A stretch of DNA of 26,555 nucleotides from an uncultured Oscillospiraceae bacterium (GTDB lineage: Bacteria > Bacillota > Clostridia > Oscillospirales > Acutalibacteraceae), in the NCBI GenBank assembly GCA_900553255.1, contig USCI01000030.1, positions 1 through 26,555 of the forward strand, in the 5' to 3' direction. This document shows, piece by piece, positions 16,737 through 25,391 of the stretch (its first letter is position 1; every line of letters begins with the position of its first letter). The notes beneath the pieces were generated by a model that was not told the origin of the DNA, searched no databases, and worked only from the letters and a program-made list of their open reading frames with translations. Position numbers and translations under genes: made by a program.

Positions 16737-16767
16737 GCCGGGTGAACAGACAAGCCGTTCACCCGGC
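16737..16767. other. Intercistronic stem-loop upstream of the giant SBP gene
   Basis: GCCGGGTGAAC (16737-16747) pairs perfectly with GTTCACCCGGC (16757-16767) around a 9-nt loop, in the 66-bp gap after the GH42-like lipoprotein gene and just before the ribosome site of the solute-binding-protein gene. There is no T-run after it on the minus strand, so it is more likely a processing, stabilising or attenuating structure than a full terminator. Confidence 0.6.
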
Positions 16768-16778
16768 CCGTGGTGTGA

Positions 16779-19124
16779 TTAACCGATCCCTGCCGCTTGC
16801 AGAGTATCCTGGCTGCCGATAAAGAACAGCTCATTTTGCCCTGCTTCCATATCCACCGTCACCGAAGTGACACCGGTATACCATTTGTCGGAATAATAGC
16901 AGTAGACGTCCGATTCTTCCGGCAGATTCAGCGTCTTTTGCCCCGCCGTACCGGCGTTGATGACGCTGAGCGTGCCGTTGCCGTAATAGGTGTCGTTGCC
17001 TTCCGCATACACCGGCACTCCCGCCGTGACCGCCACCGCCCGCAGCAGTTCCGGGGTCAGATTATAGCCGACATAAAACAGCTGGTTGGAGCCGCCCACC
17101 TTGACCGCAGCGAGGCCGGGGTCACCGTTCGACAGCGTGCCCAAAACCGACACCCCGTCGCCGGCGGTGATTTTGGTATACGCGTCGTAAACATTCGCGT
17201 TGAACGTCTCGGCGCCCGGGAAGCCAAACGCCGTATCCGCGGGCATGGTCAGCGTCTCACTGCCGGTTTTTTCCACAAGCGTATAGTCGAAACCGGTCAG
17301 CTCCTTGATCTGATCCGCGGTCAGCTCACCGAAGCCGTTCATCCACATCACCGTGCGGCCGTCCTGCTGCACCTGCGCCTTGAGCGCCTGCAGCTGGCTG
17401 TCGGACAGCGAATTGCAGCTGAGCATCACCAGCATCTTCGCGTCCACCTTGCCGTTAATCAAATCATCCAGCAGGTAGTAACCGAAGTTCAATCCGCTTT
17501 TGTAAATCGGCACCCGGCTGGACCGGATGAGGTTGATATCCACCGTCCGGTGTGCGCCGTCGAGTGCCATGCCCGCCTCATCCACGATGAAGGCCACATC
17601 CACCGCCGAATCGTCGGCCACCTGGTTATATTTGAGATACAGGTCGCTGAGTTCGGCCACTTCCTCCCAGAAGGTCTGGTCATTGAACCACCCCTGAGCG
17701 CCGATATCCGCCCACCAGGTGCCGGTGCCGAACACCATCATTTTGGCCATTTCCCGCTGGGTCCCCGAAATCAGTTCCTCCAGATTCCGGAACGGGCTGA
17801 AGCCGGTTTCTTCGGTGCGGGACAGATAGGTGCGGTAATCGCTCTCGTCGAACCACATCTTGCCCGCCGCAGCGACCGAAGAGACAATGGACATATAGGA
17901 CGCAATGCCGCCGGCGGGGGAGCGGTCGTCATACCCGACCGGGCCGCCGATGATGTCCACATCGTCGCACTGGAGCAGGCGGGTGAGATTATAGTGGCCG
18001 GACACCGCGCCGAACAGCTCGCAGTGGTAACCGTAAAAGGTGACAAACAGGCTCTTGCCCGCCGTTTCCAGCTTGACCGCCCGGGCCAGCTGTTCGATGC
18101 GGTCGCAGGTCAGATCGCAGTAATACAGCGAATAGTCCACAAACTGCTGTTCCTCCGGCTCCAGCAGGAACAGATGCTCGGTGTCGTTGTTCGCCCCCAG
18201 CCCCGGGACATTGCGCGGCACCTCCACCGTATCAAAGGTGATGCCGTCGTCCCCCCAGGCTTTTTGCAGGGCGGCTTCGTCATTGTCATAGCGGTACCGG
18301 AGCCATTCCCGGAATTTGCGGGTGTTGGCCTCCGATACGTCGGCCCTGCCGTCCCAGAAGCCCTTGTGGAACCATTCACCGGTTTCATTGGCCAAAGGCG
18401 TGTACCCGATAATATGGGACGCCAGCATCTCATCCTCAGAAAGGTAGGCAATCATCTCCCGGGTCATGGTCACCGCCTGTTCGATCCAGCCGTCCGAGGC
18501 AATGGAGCAGGTTCCCGGCTTGGAGCCGTCCTCATAAACGATATCCTCGCTGTCCGGCAGCCCGTAGAACGAGGCCGACGCCCAGGGGGTATACCGTACG
18601 ATCAGGTACGCGTCCGGGTAAGCAAAGATAACATCCTCCAGCGCCGTCTTGATGGACGCATACCGGACATTGGGATTGCTGATATTGATGTGTACATCCA
18701 CGAAGATGTAGTTGGCACCCACCGCCTTCATCTTTTCGTAGGTTTCATAGGTCAGTGTGATATCGCCGCCCATGTGGGAGCCGAAAAAGGCCACCGGCGC
18801 GACTTCCTCGCCGTCCACCACCATATAGCTGCGGCCGTTCTCCGATTCAATGGAGGCGGTAATCAAATTGTCCGTATGGGTGTTCTTCGCTTCGGCCGAG
18901 TAGATATCCGCCGTGCCGAAAGGCTGCCATTCCTTCGTGCCGTATCCCGTGGGGATCCGTCTGCCGTCGGGAGTCGCCGCAGAGGCAGGCGATGAAGTGT
19001 CCCCCGTACTGCCGGGATCGCTGGCCTGAGAGGCAGGCGTGTTTCCGTTGCATCCGCTCAGCACCATAGACGCCAGCATCGATATCGCCAGAGTCAGGCC
19101 GAGCATCGCTTTTCCGCATTTCAT
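16779..19124 (-). CDS. GH42-like (clan GH-A type) lipoprotein glycosidase
   Basis: 781 residues from the ATG at 19124; a TTG directly before it (19127) is an alternative start. The signal ends in lipobox VLSGC with Cys25, followed by an S/T/P/D-rich tether to about 60. A TIM barrel spans about 100-480. Two carboxylates match the paralogue at 21012-23207: E247 in PLANETGEWFHKGFWDG, the likely acid/base, and E427 in GKMWFDESDYRTYLS, the likely nucleophile. An amidotransferase-like domain (about 530-650) and a beta C-domain follow, as in GH42 beta-galactosidases. Being anchored outside the membrane it should act before import. It lies between two solute-binding-protein genes, with hairpins at both ends. 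Closeness to GH42 is by fold order and motif only; the true family could be separate. Confidence 0.75.
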   Translation of the reverse strand: MKCGKAMLGLTLAISMLASMVLSGCNGNTPASQASDPGSTGDTSSPASAATPDGRRIPTGYGTKEWQPFGTADIYSAEAKNTHTDNLITASIESENGRSYMVVDGEEVAPVAFFGSHMGGDITLTYETYEKMKAVGANYIFVDVHINISNPNVRYASIKTALEDVIFAYPDAYLIVRYTPWASASFYGLPDSEDIVYEDGSKPGTCSIASDGWIEQAVTMTREMIAYLSEDEMLASHIIGYTPLANETGEWFHKGFWDGRADVSEANTRKFREWLRYRYDNDEAALQKAWGDDGITFDTVEVPRNVPGLGANNDTEHLFLLEPEEQQFVDYSLYYCDLTCDRIEQLARAVKLETAGKSLFVTFYGYHCELFGAVSGHYNLTRLLQCDDVDIIGGPVGYDDRSPAGGIASYMSIVSSVAAAGKMWFDESDYRTYLSRTEETGFSPFRNLEELISGTQREMAKMMVFGTGTWWADIGAQGWFNDQTFWEEVAELSDLYLKYNQVADDSAVDVAFIVDEAGMALDGAHRTVDINLIRSSRVPIYKSGLNFGYYLLDDLINGKVDAKMLVMLSCNSLSDSQLQALKAQVQQDGRTVMWMNGFGELTADQIKELTGFDYTLVEKTGSETLTMPADTAFGFPGAETFNANVYDAYTKITAGDGVSVLGTLSNGDPGLAAVKVGGSNQLFYVGYNLTPELLRAVAVTAGVPVYAEGNDTYYGNGTLSVINAGTAGQKTLNLPEESDVYCYYSDKWYTGVTSVTVDMEAGQNELFFIGSQDTLQAAGIG

Positions 19125-19150
19125 CAATGTATCCCTGTCCTTTCCGGAGC

Positions 19151-19174
19151 GGGGACCGCCATCCGGCGGTCCCC
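19151..19174. other. Intercistronic stem-loop between SBP2 and GH42-like lipoprotein genes
   Basis: GGGGACCGCC (19151-19160) pairs perfectly with GGCGGTCCCC (19165-19174) around ATCC, starting five bases after the upstream stop codon and ending before the next ribosome site. It has no U-run and resembles the other gene-junction hairpins of this operon. Confidence 0.6.
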
Positions 19175-19179
19175 TGTGC

Positions 19180-20973
19180 TTACTCGACTTCCACGATATT
19201 CACGTTGTCGATCGCTACCGTGCCGGTGTTCAGTCCGGCGACAAACGCCAAAACATAGTCTTTCACATTCGAGGAGAGGGTTACCGTGGTTTCGGCCGTG
19301 CCGAAGTCTCCGGCCACGCCGCCGAAGGTCACCATGCCGACCTGAGTCTGCTCACCGGTCACAGACGATTCCGGACGGAACGTGGCGTAGAAATCGCAGC
19401 CGCTCATCTCATCCGTCGCGGAAATTACCTGCCAGTCAAAGGTCAGTTTATAGGTGCGGTAGCTCGGAATCTTCAGAGAAGAGCTCGAGGAGCGCAGCAG
19501 CAGGTCATCCTGCGCGTTGGAGGAGAAGGTCAGCGAACTCTTGCCGTCGATCACCTGGCCGCTTTCCTCGGTAATCCCCTGGCTGCCTGAAGCGGTGCCG
19601 TCAAAGGTGAGATAGCCCATGTCCCCGTTTTCAAAGGTAACCTCCGGGGCGCCGGGGAATTCCTCCACCTCCGGCATCGAGAAGTTCAGCGTTTCATCGA
19701 TCTGCGCCTGATACAGAGGCTCGAGGGAATCCAGCGTCGCCACAATGTCCTTGTTATCCCAGAACAGGTTGATCCATATGTTGTTGCTGTCATTTTCCCA
19801 GGTACCCCAGCCGTCGGTCATAACCACCGTTGCATTGTCCCGGACAAAATTCAGCACTTCTTTGTGTTCCGCGCTCAGATACTTCTCCGCTTCCGGATTG
19901 CCGATCGGGGTGCCGTTCGGATACTTGGTTTTGTCGTTGTTGTTCAGGATCCTGCAGAATTCCGCCGCACCGGCCGGATTCTTTGCGCCGTACACAATCC
20001 CCAGCAGGTTGGTCATGCAGGTATACTGACTGCCGCTGGCCTCGAAGTTCGGGCCCGCCGGCAGCGGCACGCAGCCGATGGATTCCTGTGCCATCTGATT
20101 CGCGCTCGCCCACACGAACTCAAAGGTGCCCATGGTCATCGCCACATCGCCGTTTTTGAAGTTGGTGGCGCCATAGTTGTTGTCCGGGCAGGCGACGCCG
20201 AGGGTGAAGCGCAGTTCCTGCATAAACTCCAGGCTGTCGAGGTACGCCGGCTCTTTCCAGGTGATCTTCACGTCGTCCCCTTCAATCCGCAGGGAAGAAG
20301 CGCCGTTGGAGGCGCCGAAGAACGGCAGGCCTGCAAAGCCCCAGAGATCCGTCTCACCGTCGTGATTGCGGTCTTCGGTGGTCGCAACCGCGATGGAGCG
20401 GAACGCATCCCAGTTCCAGGATGCGGGATCCTCTTTCCACAGCGTGTACGGATCGTCGCAGCCGCTCGCGCGCAGAATATCCTTGTTATACCAGATCACA
20501 TAGGGCTGCACCTGCTCGATGCGTGCCGCATAGTGCTTGTTGTTGAACTTATAGTTCTCCGCAATTTTGGGGTAGTTGGTTTCGGCCACATCGATGTAGT
20601 CATCCACCGGCTGAAGAATCTCCATTGCGGCGAGTTTGGGCATCTCCGCCCAGCGGCAGTATGCCAGGTCCGGCGAAGTGCCCGAACCGATAAGGGTGAT
20701 CATGCGGTTTATAAACATCGCGGCCGGATAACGGCGGAAAGAAACCTCGCCGCCGTACTGGCTCTCATAAGCCTTTTTGGCATCGTTAAAATCGGTGCCG
20801 TCCTGATCCATATACAGTTCGGTAAAAGACACCACCGAAAGATCCTTGCCGATTGCGGTTTTATCTTCCCCGCCGCTTGTGGGCTTTTCAACGGTGCAGC
20901 CGCTGAAGCTGGCCAGCACCGACAGCAGCATCGACGCGCCAAGCGCCAGCCCAAGCCATCGTTTCATTGTCAT
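19180..20973 (-). CDS. Solute-binding lipoprotein with C-terminal beta-sandwich domain
   Basis: 597 residues. The start at 20973 (MTMKRW) has GGAAAGGA six bases upstream; the frame continues 20 codons further without a ribosome site and into the preceding gene. The lipoprotein signal ends SFSGC with Cys26. Residues 45-440 form a sugar-binding-protein fold: GSGTSPDLAYCRWAEMPKL, VIWYNKDILRASGCDDP, FKNGDVAMTMGTFEF and GIVYGAKNPAGAAEF. Residues 450-597 (PEVTFENGDMGYLTFDG ... TGTVAIDNVNIVEVE) look like a CBM4/9-type jelly roll, rare at the end of a binding protein. DHDG-like NHDGETD (about 223) could bind calcium. This is the second binding protein of a locus with one permease pair; it may bind a different length of glycan or feed the surface hydrolase. 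Confidence 0.88.
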   Translation of the reverse strand: MTMKRWLGLALGASMLLSVLASFSGCTVEKPTSGGEDKTAIGKDLSVVSFTELYMDQDGTDFNDAKKAYESQYGGEVSFRRYPAAMFINRMITLIGSGTSPDLAYCRWAEMPKLAAMEILQPVDDYIDVAETNYPKIAENYKFNNKHYAARIEQVQPYVIWYNKDILRASGCDDPYTLWKEDPASWNWDAFRSIAVATTEDRNHDGETDLWGFAGLPFFGASNGASSLRIEGDDVKITWKEPAYLDSLEFMQELRFTLGVACPDNNYGATNFKNGDVAMTMGTFEFVWASANQMAQESIGCVPLPAGPNFEASGSQYTCMTNLLGIVYGAKNPAGAAEFCRILNNNDKTKYPNGTPIGNPEAEKYLSAEHKEVLNFVRDNATVVMTDGWGTWENDSNNIWINLFWDNKDIVATLDSLEPLYQAQIDETLNFSMPEVEEFPGAPEVTFENGDMGYLTFDGTASGSQGITEESGQVIDGKSSLTFSSNAQDDLLLRSSSSSLKIPSYRTYKLTFDWQVISATDEMSGCDFYATFRPESSVTGEQTQVGMVTFGGVAGDFGTAETTVTLSSNVKDYVLAFVAGLNTGTVAIDNVNIVEVE

Positions 20974-21011
20974 CTTCCGTCCTTTCCGGGCATCAAGCCA
21001 CGCTATAAAAT

Positions 21012-23207
21012 TCAGATGGGGTCTCCCGGCCATACCGGCAGATTCCAGCCCTCGATCTCCCGGCGGCTGCCGTAGATATAGAGGAACGTCTTGCCTTTAT
21101 CCAGCGTTTTGGTGATCGTATCCACCTGTTCATACCAGCGGTTCTCATAATAATCGTACACGTCGCACACCCGCGGGAAATGTACGGTTTTCTCTCCCGG
21201 CTCGGTGGTATGGGTAATCATCATCTGCGGGCCGGGGAGGATATAATCCCCGAAATAGCCGTATTCCCGCACGCCGGCCAGACGGGCGATCCGCAGCAGC
21301 AGATCCCGGTCCAGCTCAAAGCCGCCGAAAAAGATCGTCTGGTACCCATCCTGACGCTTCATGGCGAAGCCGATTTTACCGGCCGCCTCGCCGATCGTGT
21401 ACTGCGCGAACGCTTCGGTGTAATCCCCCTGCGCATAAAACAGCGGGTTCGCATCCACTTCGCGGCCGGCGCTGACATTTTTGCAGCCCTCCCACGAGCC
21501 GCAAAATGCCATCTGTACCGGCAGCTTGGTGCCCGCAGACGCTTCGCACCGCGCGAGCGTCATTCCGGTCAGCCGCTGCATCTGCGCGGCATCCATGTCG
21601 CCGAAGCCGTAAATAAACACCGTTGTCTGTCCCTGCCGGCGGATTTTTTCCAGCGCGCCCTCCCCCTTGGCCCCTTTCAGGCCGGTGGGATTGAGCAGGA
21701 ACGTGAGTTTGGCGCTGTCCGCCTTGCCGGCCAGCCAGTCGTCGCCGGTATAAAAGCCGACGGCCAGGCCCAGCCGGTAGAACGTCATACGCATGTTGAA
21801 CGTGGTGTACCCGAATGTGCCGTGCGCGGAGGCGATCCGGTAGACCTCCTCCTCGTCGAGCACCACCGCCACCTCCGGTACAAAGGGGGTGATATGCGGC
21901 AGCGTCGCGTCGTACAGCCGCTCCAGATGATGAATCTGTTCCCAGATCGCCGGATGGTAGAACCAGCCCCGGCCGGCCAGATCCATATACCAGGAGGCGC
22001 AGCCCCGAATCATCTGGGTGCCCGCTTCGCGCTTATACACCTCGTACAGATCCTCGAAATTATACAGGTTCTGGAACCCGTCCCGGGTATCTCCCGGTTC
22101 CCGCCGGTACAGCAGAAATGTGCGGATATCGTTTTCGACAAACCACATTTTATGATGCGCCACCACCGAATCGATGGCACACATGTAGGGACCCGTGCCG
22201 CCCAGATCCCGGTCCCAATACCCGATGGGACTGGAAAAGCCGTCAATATCCGGGCATTCGAGCAGACGCTGGAACGCAAAGTGCCCGGACTTCGAGTCGC
22301 CGCCCAGCTCATACCAATAGCCATAGAAACACAGCACAATCGTATCGCCGTTTGTCACCCGCTTGACGATACGGGCAAACCCTTTAATCAGATCGGCAAT
22401 CCGGGTGCTGAGCAGTTCATTGTAATCCACATGAATCTGTTCTTCCGGTTTGGACAGATAATAGGTCGGATAAGGGTTTCTCCCGGTGTTGCCGGGAATC
22501 GGCATGGCAATGCGGATGTCCTCGAAATTCAGATCATCCCGGCCATACGCGGCGCGCAGCCGGGCAACATCGCCGCCGTATTTCGCCTGCACATGGGCGC
22601 GCAGCGCCTTTTGCGCTGCAGCGCTGACATCACAGCCCCCCTCGCGATAGCCGAAATGAAACCATTCGTCGGACTCGCCGCCGCCGATATGATAGGCCAC
22701 AATATGGTCGGCATAAACCGGATGCTCCACAAAATACCGGACGAACGCCTCCAGCGCTTCCTCCGCCATTTTCCGCCAGTCTTCCGAAAACACCGAGGTC
22801 ATGGTGGAGTCAAAATCCGCTTTCACTTCGCCGTCGTCCTGAATATCCGCTTCGTATACCACCATTTCGCCCGGATGGGATTCCTCCCATTTGCGGGCGC
22901 TGCTGCCATACTGGCAGACATTGATCCGCACCAGCACCTTGGCGGCCGGATCATGACGCAGGAGCATGTCCAGATACCGGGAAAGATTGTCGATGCTCGG
23001 CTGCCGTGCTTCGGGCATGACGCCCATTTTCAAAATCACCGAAAACAGGTGGATGCCGTGCTGGGCAGCCATTTTGAATTCCCGTTCCACGATATCCAGC
23101 CGATGTTCGAACAATGTGCAGCCATAGAAAAACACGGGCGCGGTCATCTGCTCATCGATGAACAGACGCGGCATGCCGTTTACAGGACGAACATGAGCCT
23201 TGACCAT
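21012..23207 (-). CDS. Cytoplasmic GH42-like glycosidase
   Basis: 731 residues with no signal peptide. The ATG at 23207 is the first usable start, but its ribosome site (GGAGAGGAAG) is about 12 bases away, so translation may be modest. It aligns with the lipoprotein at 16779-19124 through the core: GGGESDEWFHFGYREGGCDVS (E178, likely acid/base), FYGYWYELGGDSKSGHFAFQRLLECPDID, and KMWFVENDIRT (E358, likely nucleophile). A TIM barrel covers about 20-415, an amidotransferase-like domain 470-600 (KADSAKLTFLLNPTGLKGAKGEG) and a beta C-domain the rest. In clan GH-A, such residue pairs give a retaining mechanism. Probable role: cleaving beta-linked units from oligosaccharide after import. The specific sugar is not readable. 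Confidence 0.75.
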   Translation of the reverse strand: MVKAHVRPVNGMPRLFIDEQMTAPVFFYGCTLFEHRLDIVEREFKMAAQHGIHLFSVILKMGVMPEARQPSIDNLSRYLDMLLRHDPAAKVLVRINVCQYGSSARKWEESHPGEMVVYEADIQDDGEVKADFDSTMTSVFSEDWRKMAEEALEAFVRYFVEHPVYADHIVAYHIGGGESDEWFHFGYREGGCDVSAAAQKALRAHVQAKYGGDVARLRAAYGRDDLNFEDIRIAMPIPGNTGRNPYPTYYLSKPEEQIHVDYNELLSTRIADLIKGFARIVKRVTNGDTIVLCFYGYWYELGGDSKSGHFAFQRLLECPDIDGFSSPIGYWDRDLGGTGPYMCAIDSVVAHHKMWFVENDIRTFLLYRREPGDTRDGFQNLYNFEDLYEVYKREAGTQMIRGCASWYMDLAGRGWFYHPAIWEQIHHLERLYDATLPHITPFVPEVAVVLDEEEVYRIASAHGTFGYTTFNMRMTFYRLGLAVGFYTGDDWLAGKADSAKLTFLLNPTGLKGAKGEGALEKIRRQGQTTVFIYGFGDMDAAQMQRLTGMTLARCEASAGTKLPVQMAFCGSWEGCKNVSAGREVDANPLFYAQGDYTEAFAQYTIGEAAGKIGFAMKRQDGYQTIFFGGFELDRDLLLRIARLAGVREYGYFGDYILPGPQMMITHTTEPGEKTVHFPRVCDVYDYYENRWYEQVDTITKTLDKGKTFLYIYGSRREIEGWNLPVWPGDPI

Positions 23208-23364
23208 ATTGCGGTCACTTCCTCTCCTTGCTTGCTGTTTGCCGGACGCGGGCGCCCGGCCGCGCTGTTCGCCTGCCGATTCCTGCGGCAGGCGAACAGC
23301 AGCAGACGGTCGACGTCCTGCCCAGAGATGGCGGGCCGGGGTCGAGCCTGCTTATCTTATCCTT
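23208..23364. other. 157-bp gene junction with strong hairpin
   Basis: CTGTTCGCCTGCCG (23265-23278) pairs perfectly over 14 bp with CGGCAGGCGAACAG (23286-23299) around a 7-nt loop. A further palindrome CGGGCGCCCG lies nearby (about 23249-23258). There is no U-run on either strand. This is the longest gap inside the operon after the surface-protein genes, and a place where transcript level could step down between surface proteins and enzymes. Confidence 0.65.
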
Positions 23365-25320
23365 TTAACCGCGGATCTTCCGGCGGCTGAACGTGATGCC
23401 CATGATGACCGCAGCCGCGGCCGCCAGGCCGAGCATCAGCGCGGCCGACGAGCTCACACCGGTGGGATCCATCGGCTTCGGCTGATCGGTTTCGCCGCCT
23501 TCCCAAGGCTGTTTGCCATTAACCTCAAGGACGGTCAGTTTGATCGGATCGCCGCTTTTGGTCAGACAAGCCAGCGACAGATACGCGCCGTCGGCAAATT
23601 CCCGTTCGAGCGCATCGCTGATCTGCACCGGAACACGATCGTCCGCGTCATAGCCGTCCGCCGTGTACAGCGTCTCTCCGTCGATATAGAACCGGATCTT
23701 GCCGTTTTCCCGCTTAATCTGGAACGTAAAGGTGGGCGTTTCCGGATCATTGAGATCGATGGTGCGTCCCGCATACGCCATCTGCGGACCCTCGGGGGTC
23801 CCTTCGACCTGCGGATTGTGGAACAGCGCCTCCGGGAAGGTAAACTCATCGTCGAACGACCGGTAAATCCGCGCACGGAAACCCGAACCGGTTTCGGTGT
23901 TGAGCGGGTTGTAGCCGTCCAGATCACGCGAAAGGATGAACTGCAGGTTGGCTTCGGTCTCCTGTGCCACGACCGGGAAGCTGTCCAGACGGATTTTCCA
24001 GGTGACATCCAGATCCTCCGCCGTCAGGTCGATGAGGTCTTTGAGGCCGAAATACGCGCCCTTGGAGCCGGAAGCGCCGGAAATGGTGATGGTGCCGTCC
24101 GCGTTGTAAACGACCTCGGTGTTGACCTTGCCCTCAAAAGAATCCTGTTCCGGGCCGATGACCCACTGGTCTTTTTTATAGGAATCCTTGACCGGTGCGG
24201 AAACCGTCACCTTAAAGGCAGCGGTTTTGCCCTCGTAGGTCACGGTGATGGTCTGCTCGCCGGCGGTATCCTTGTTGTAGCCGGACACCATCTCGGCGGT
24301 TACCGCGCGCTCCTCGGTGGTCTCATCGGCGTAGCTGACCGTGATCACCGCGCCGGTCAGATCCAGTTCCTCACCGATGGTATAGGCGGTTTTCGCCGGG
24401 GGCGTCTTGATCGCGATGCCGGAAACCGCCGCTGTCGGCTTGGCACCGACCGTCACCTTAAACGTGGTGGTTTTGCCGCCGACAGTAACGGTGACATCCT
24501 GCCCGCCGGCGGTATTCTTGTCATAACCGGACACCATATCGGCGGTCAGATCGACAGTGGCAGAGGTGCCGTCCGCGTACAGCAGCTTGACGCTGCCGCC
24601 GGTCACGTCCAGATCCTCACCATAAGCGTAGGTCGTTTTGGTGGGCGCAGAGGCCATCTCGATGCCGGTGAGCGCCACCGGGGTCAGCGGCGCTTCGCCG
24701 TTGACCGCCAGAATCTGGGTGGTAAACGGACCATTAGAGGAATTTGTGCCAATGGTCAAATAGCCGGTACCCAGCCCCTTAATCGCGTTGCTGTACTTGA
24801 GGTGGCTGTCCCCCGCCGTATCGTAGGTCAGCTGATCGTTAATGTACAGCCGGATGATGCCGTCCACATTCCTGAACCGGAGGGTATAGGTGGTGTCGGC
24901 CGAAAAGTCCACATAACCGCCGGCATACATGCTGAGCGCTTCACCATTCAGCCAGGAGTGGTTCAGCCCGAATTTGCCGTTATCCAGGTAGAAACGCGTA
25001 TGGCAGACGCCATTTCCGTTCTCCGGCTTGGCGGCCGGCAGCTCTTTGGTAAAATAGACACTGATCATCTGGTCCGAATTTGCAAAGGTGGTTTTCAGGT
25101 CAATGGTGATATCCAGATCCTCTGCCGTGAAGTCAATGGGAGTGGAGCGGATGGCGTATTCCACCGCTCCCATGGAGAAGGTTTGGGTAGCCGCATCCGT
25201 CGTAACACCTTCACTGAACTTCCAGACCTCTTTTTCCTCCACCGCCGCGAGGGCTGTGGAGCTCAGCAGCGACCCCGCGAGCAGCAGAGTTGCGCTGACC
25301 GTCGCCAAGAGCTTTTTCAT
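23365..25320 (-). CDS. Surface-anchored protein: two jelly-roll-like and two Ig-like domains
   Basis: 651 residues, start at 25320 with AAAGGAGG seven bases upstream. Signal peptide 1-25 (STALAA). Residues 30-212 look like a concanavalin/laminin-G-type sandwich (TRFYLDNGKFGLNHSWLNG; TLRFRNVDGIIRLYINDQL). Two bacterial Ig-like repeats follow at about 215-297 and 300-383, sharing YADxT, MVSGYxKxTAG and FKVTV. A second sandwich spans 388-602 (FTFQIKRENGKIRFYIDGETLY). The end is DPTGVSSSAALMLGLAAAAA, more hydrophobic residues and RRKIRG, like a wall-sorting tail with a degenerate motif rather than LPXTG. No catalytic residues are evident. It most likely displays glycan-binding domains at the surface and is the second gene of the locus. 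Confidence 0.85.
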   Translation of the reverse strand: MKKLLATVSATLLLAGSLLSSTALAAVEEKEVWKFSEGVTTDAATQTFSMGAVEYAIRSTPIDFTAEDLDITIDLKTTFANSDQMISVYFTKELPAAKPENGNGVCHTRFYLDNGKFGLNHSWLNGEALSMYAGGYVDFSADTTYTLRFRNVDGIIRLYINDQLTYDTAGDSHLKYSNAIKGLGTGYLTIGTNSSNGPFTTQILAVNGEAPLTPVALTGIEMASAPTKTTYAYGEDLDVTGGSVKLLYADGTSATVDLTADMVSGYDKNTAGGQDVTVTVGGKTTTFKVTVGAKPTAAVSGIAIKTPPAKTAYTIGEELDLTGAVITVSYADETTEERAVTAEMVSGYNKDTAGEQTITVTYEGKTAAFKVTVSAPVKDSYKKDQWVIGPEQDSFEGKVNTEVVYNADGTITISGASGSKGAYFGLKDLIDLTAEDLDVTWKIRLDSFPVVAQETEANLQFILSRDLDGYNPLNTETGSGFRARIYRSFDDEFTFPEALFHNPQVEGTPEGPQMAYAGRTIDLNDPETPTFTFQIKRENGKIRFYIDGETLYTADGYDADDRVPVQISDALEREFADGAYLSLACLTKSGDPIKLTVLEVNGKQPWEGGETDQPKPMDPTGVSSSAALMLGLAAAAAVIMGITFSRRKIRG

Positions 25321-25370
25321 GTTGTGACCTCCTTTTTATAGTTAAGGGTTTTGCGTACAAAATGGATCAT

Positions 25371-25384
25371 GGCCGTTCGCGGCC
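25371..25384. other. Short stem-loop between the two surface-protein genes
   Basis: GGCCG-TTCG-CGGCC forms a 5-bp stem. It lies 7 bp after the stop codon of the gene at 25392 and has no strong U-run; it is a weak member of the series of junction hairpins. Confidence 0.35.
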
Positions 25385-25391
25385 GGAGATG

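Noticed and set aside
24190..24680. Internal direct repeat in the surface protein gene considered as a DNA repeat or CRISPR-like array
   Set aside because: It is simply two homologous Ig-like domain repeats in one coding frame, with diverged sequence.
25335..25362. TATAAA with TTTTGT 16 bases upstream on the minus strand as a promoter for the gene at 25320
   Set aside because: Transcription would begin inside the ribosome binding site, leaving almost no leader; chance AT-richness is likelier.
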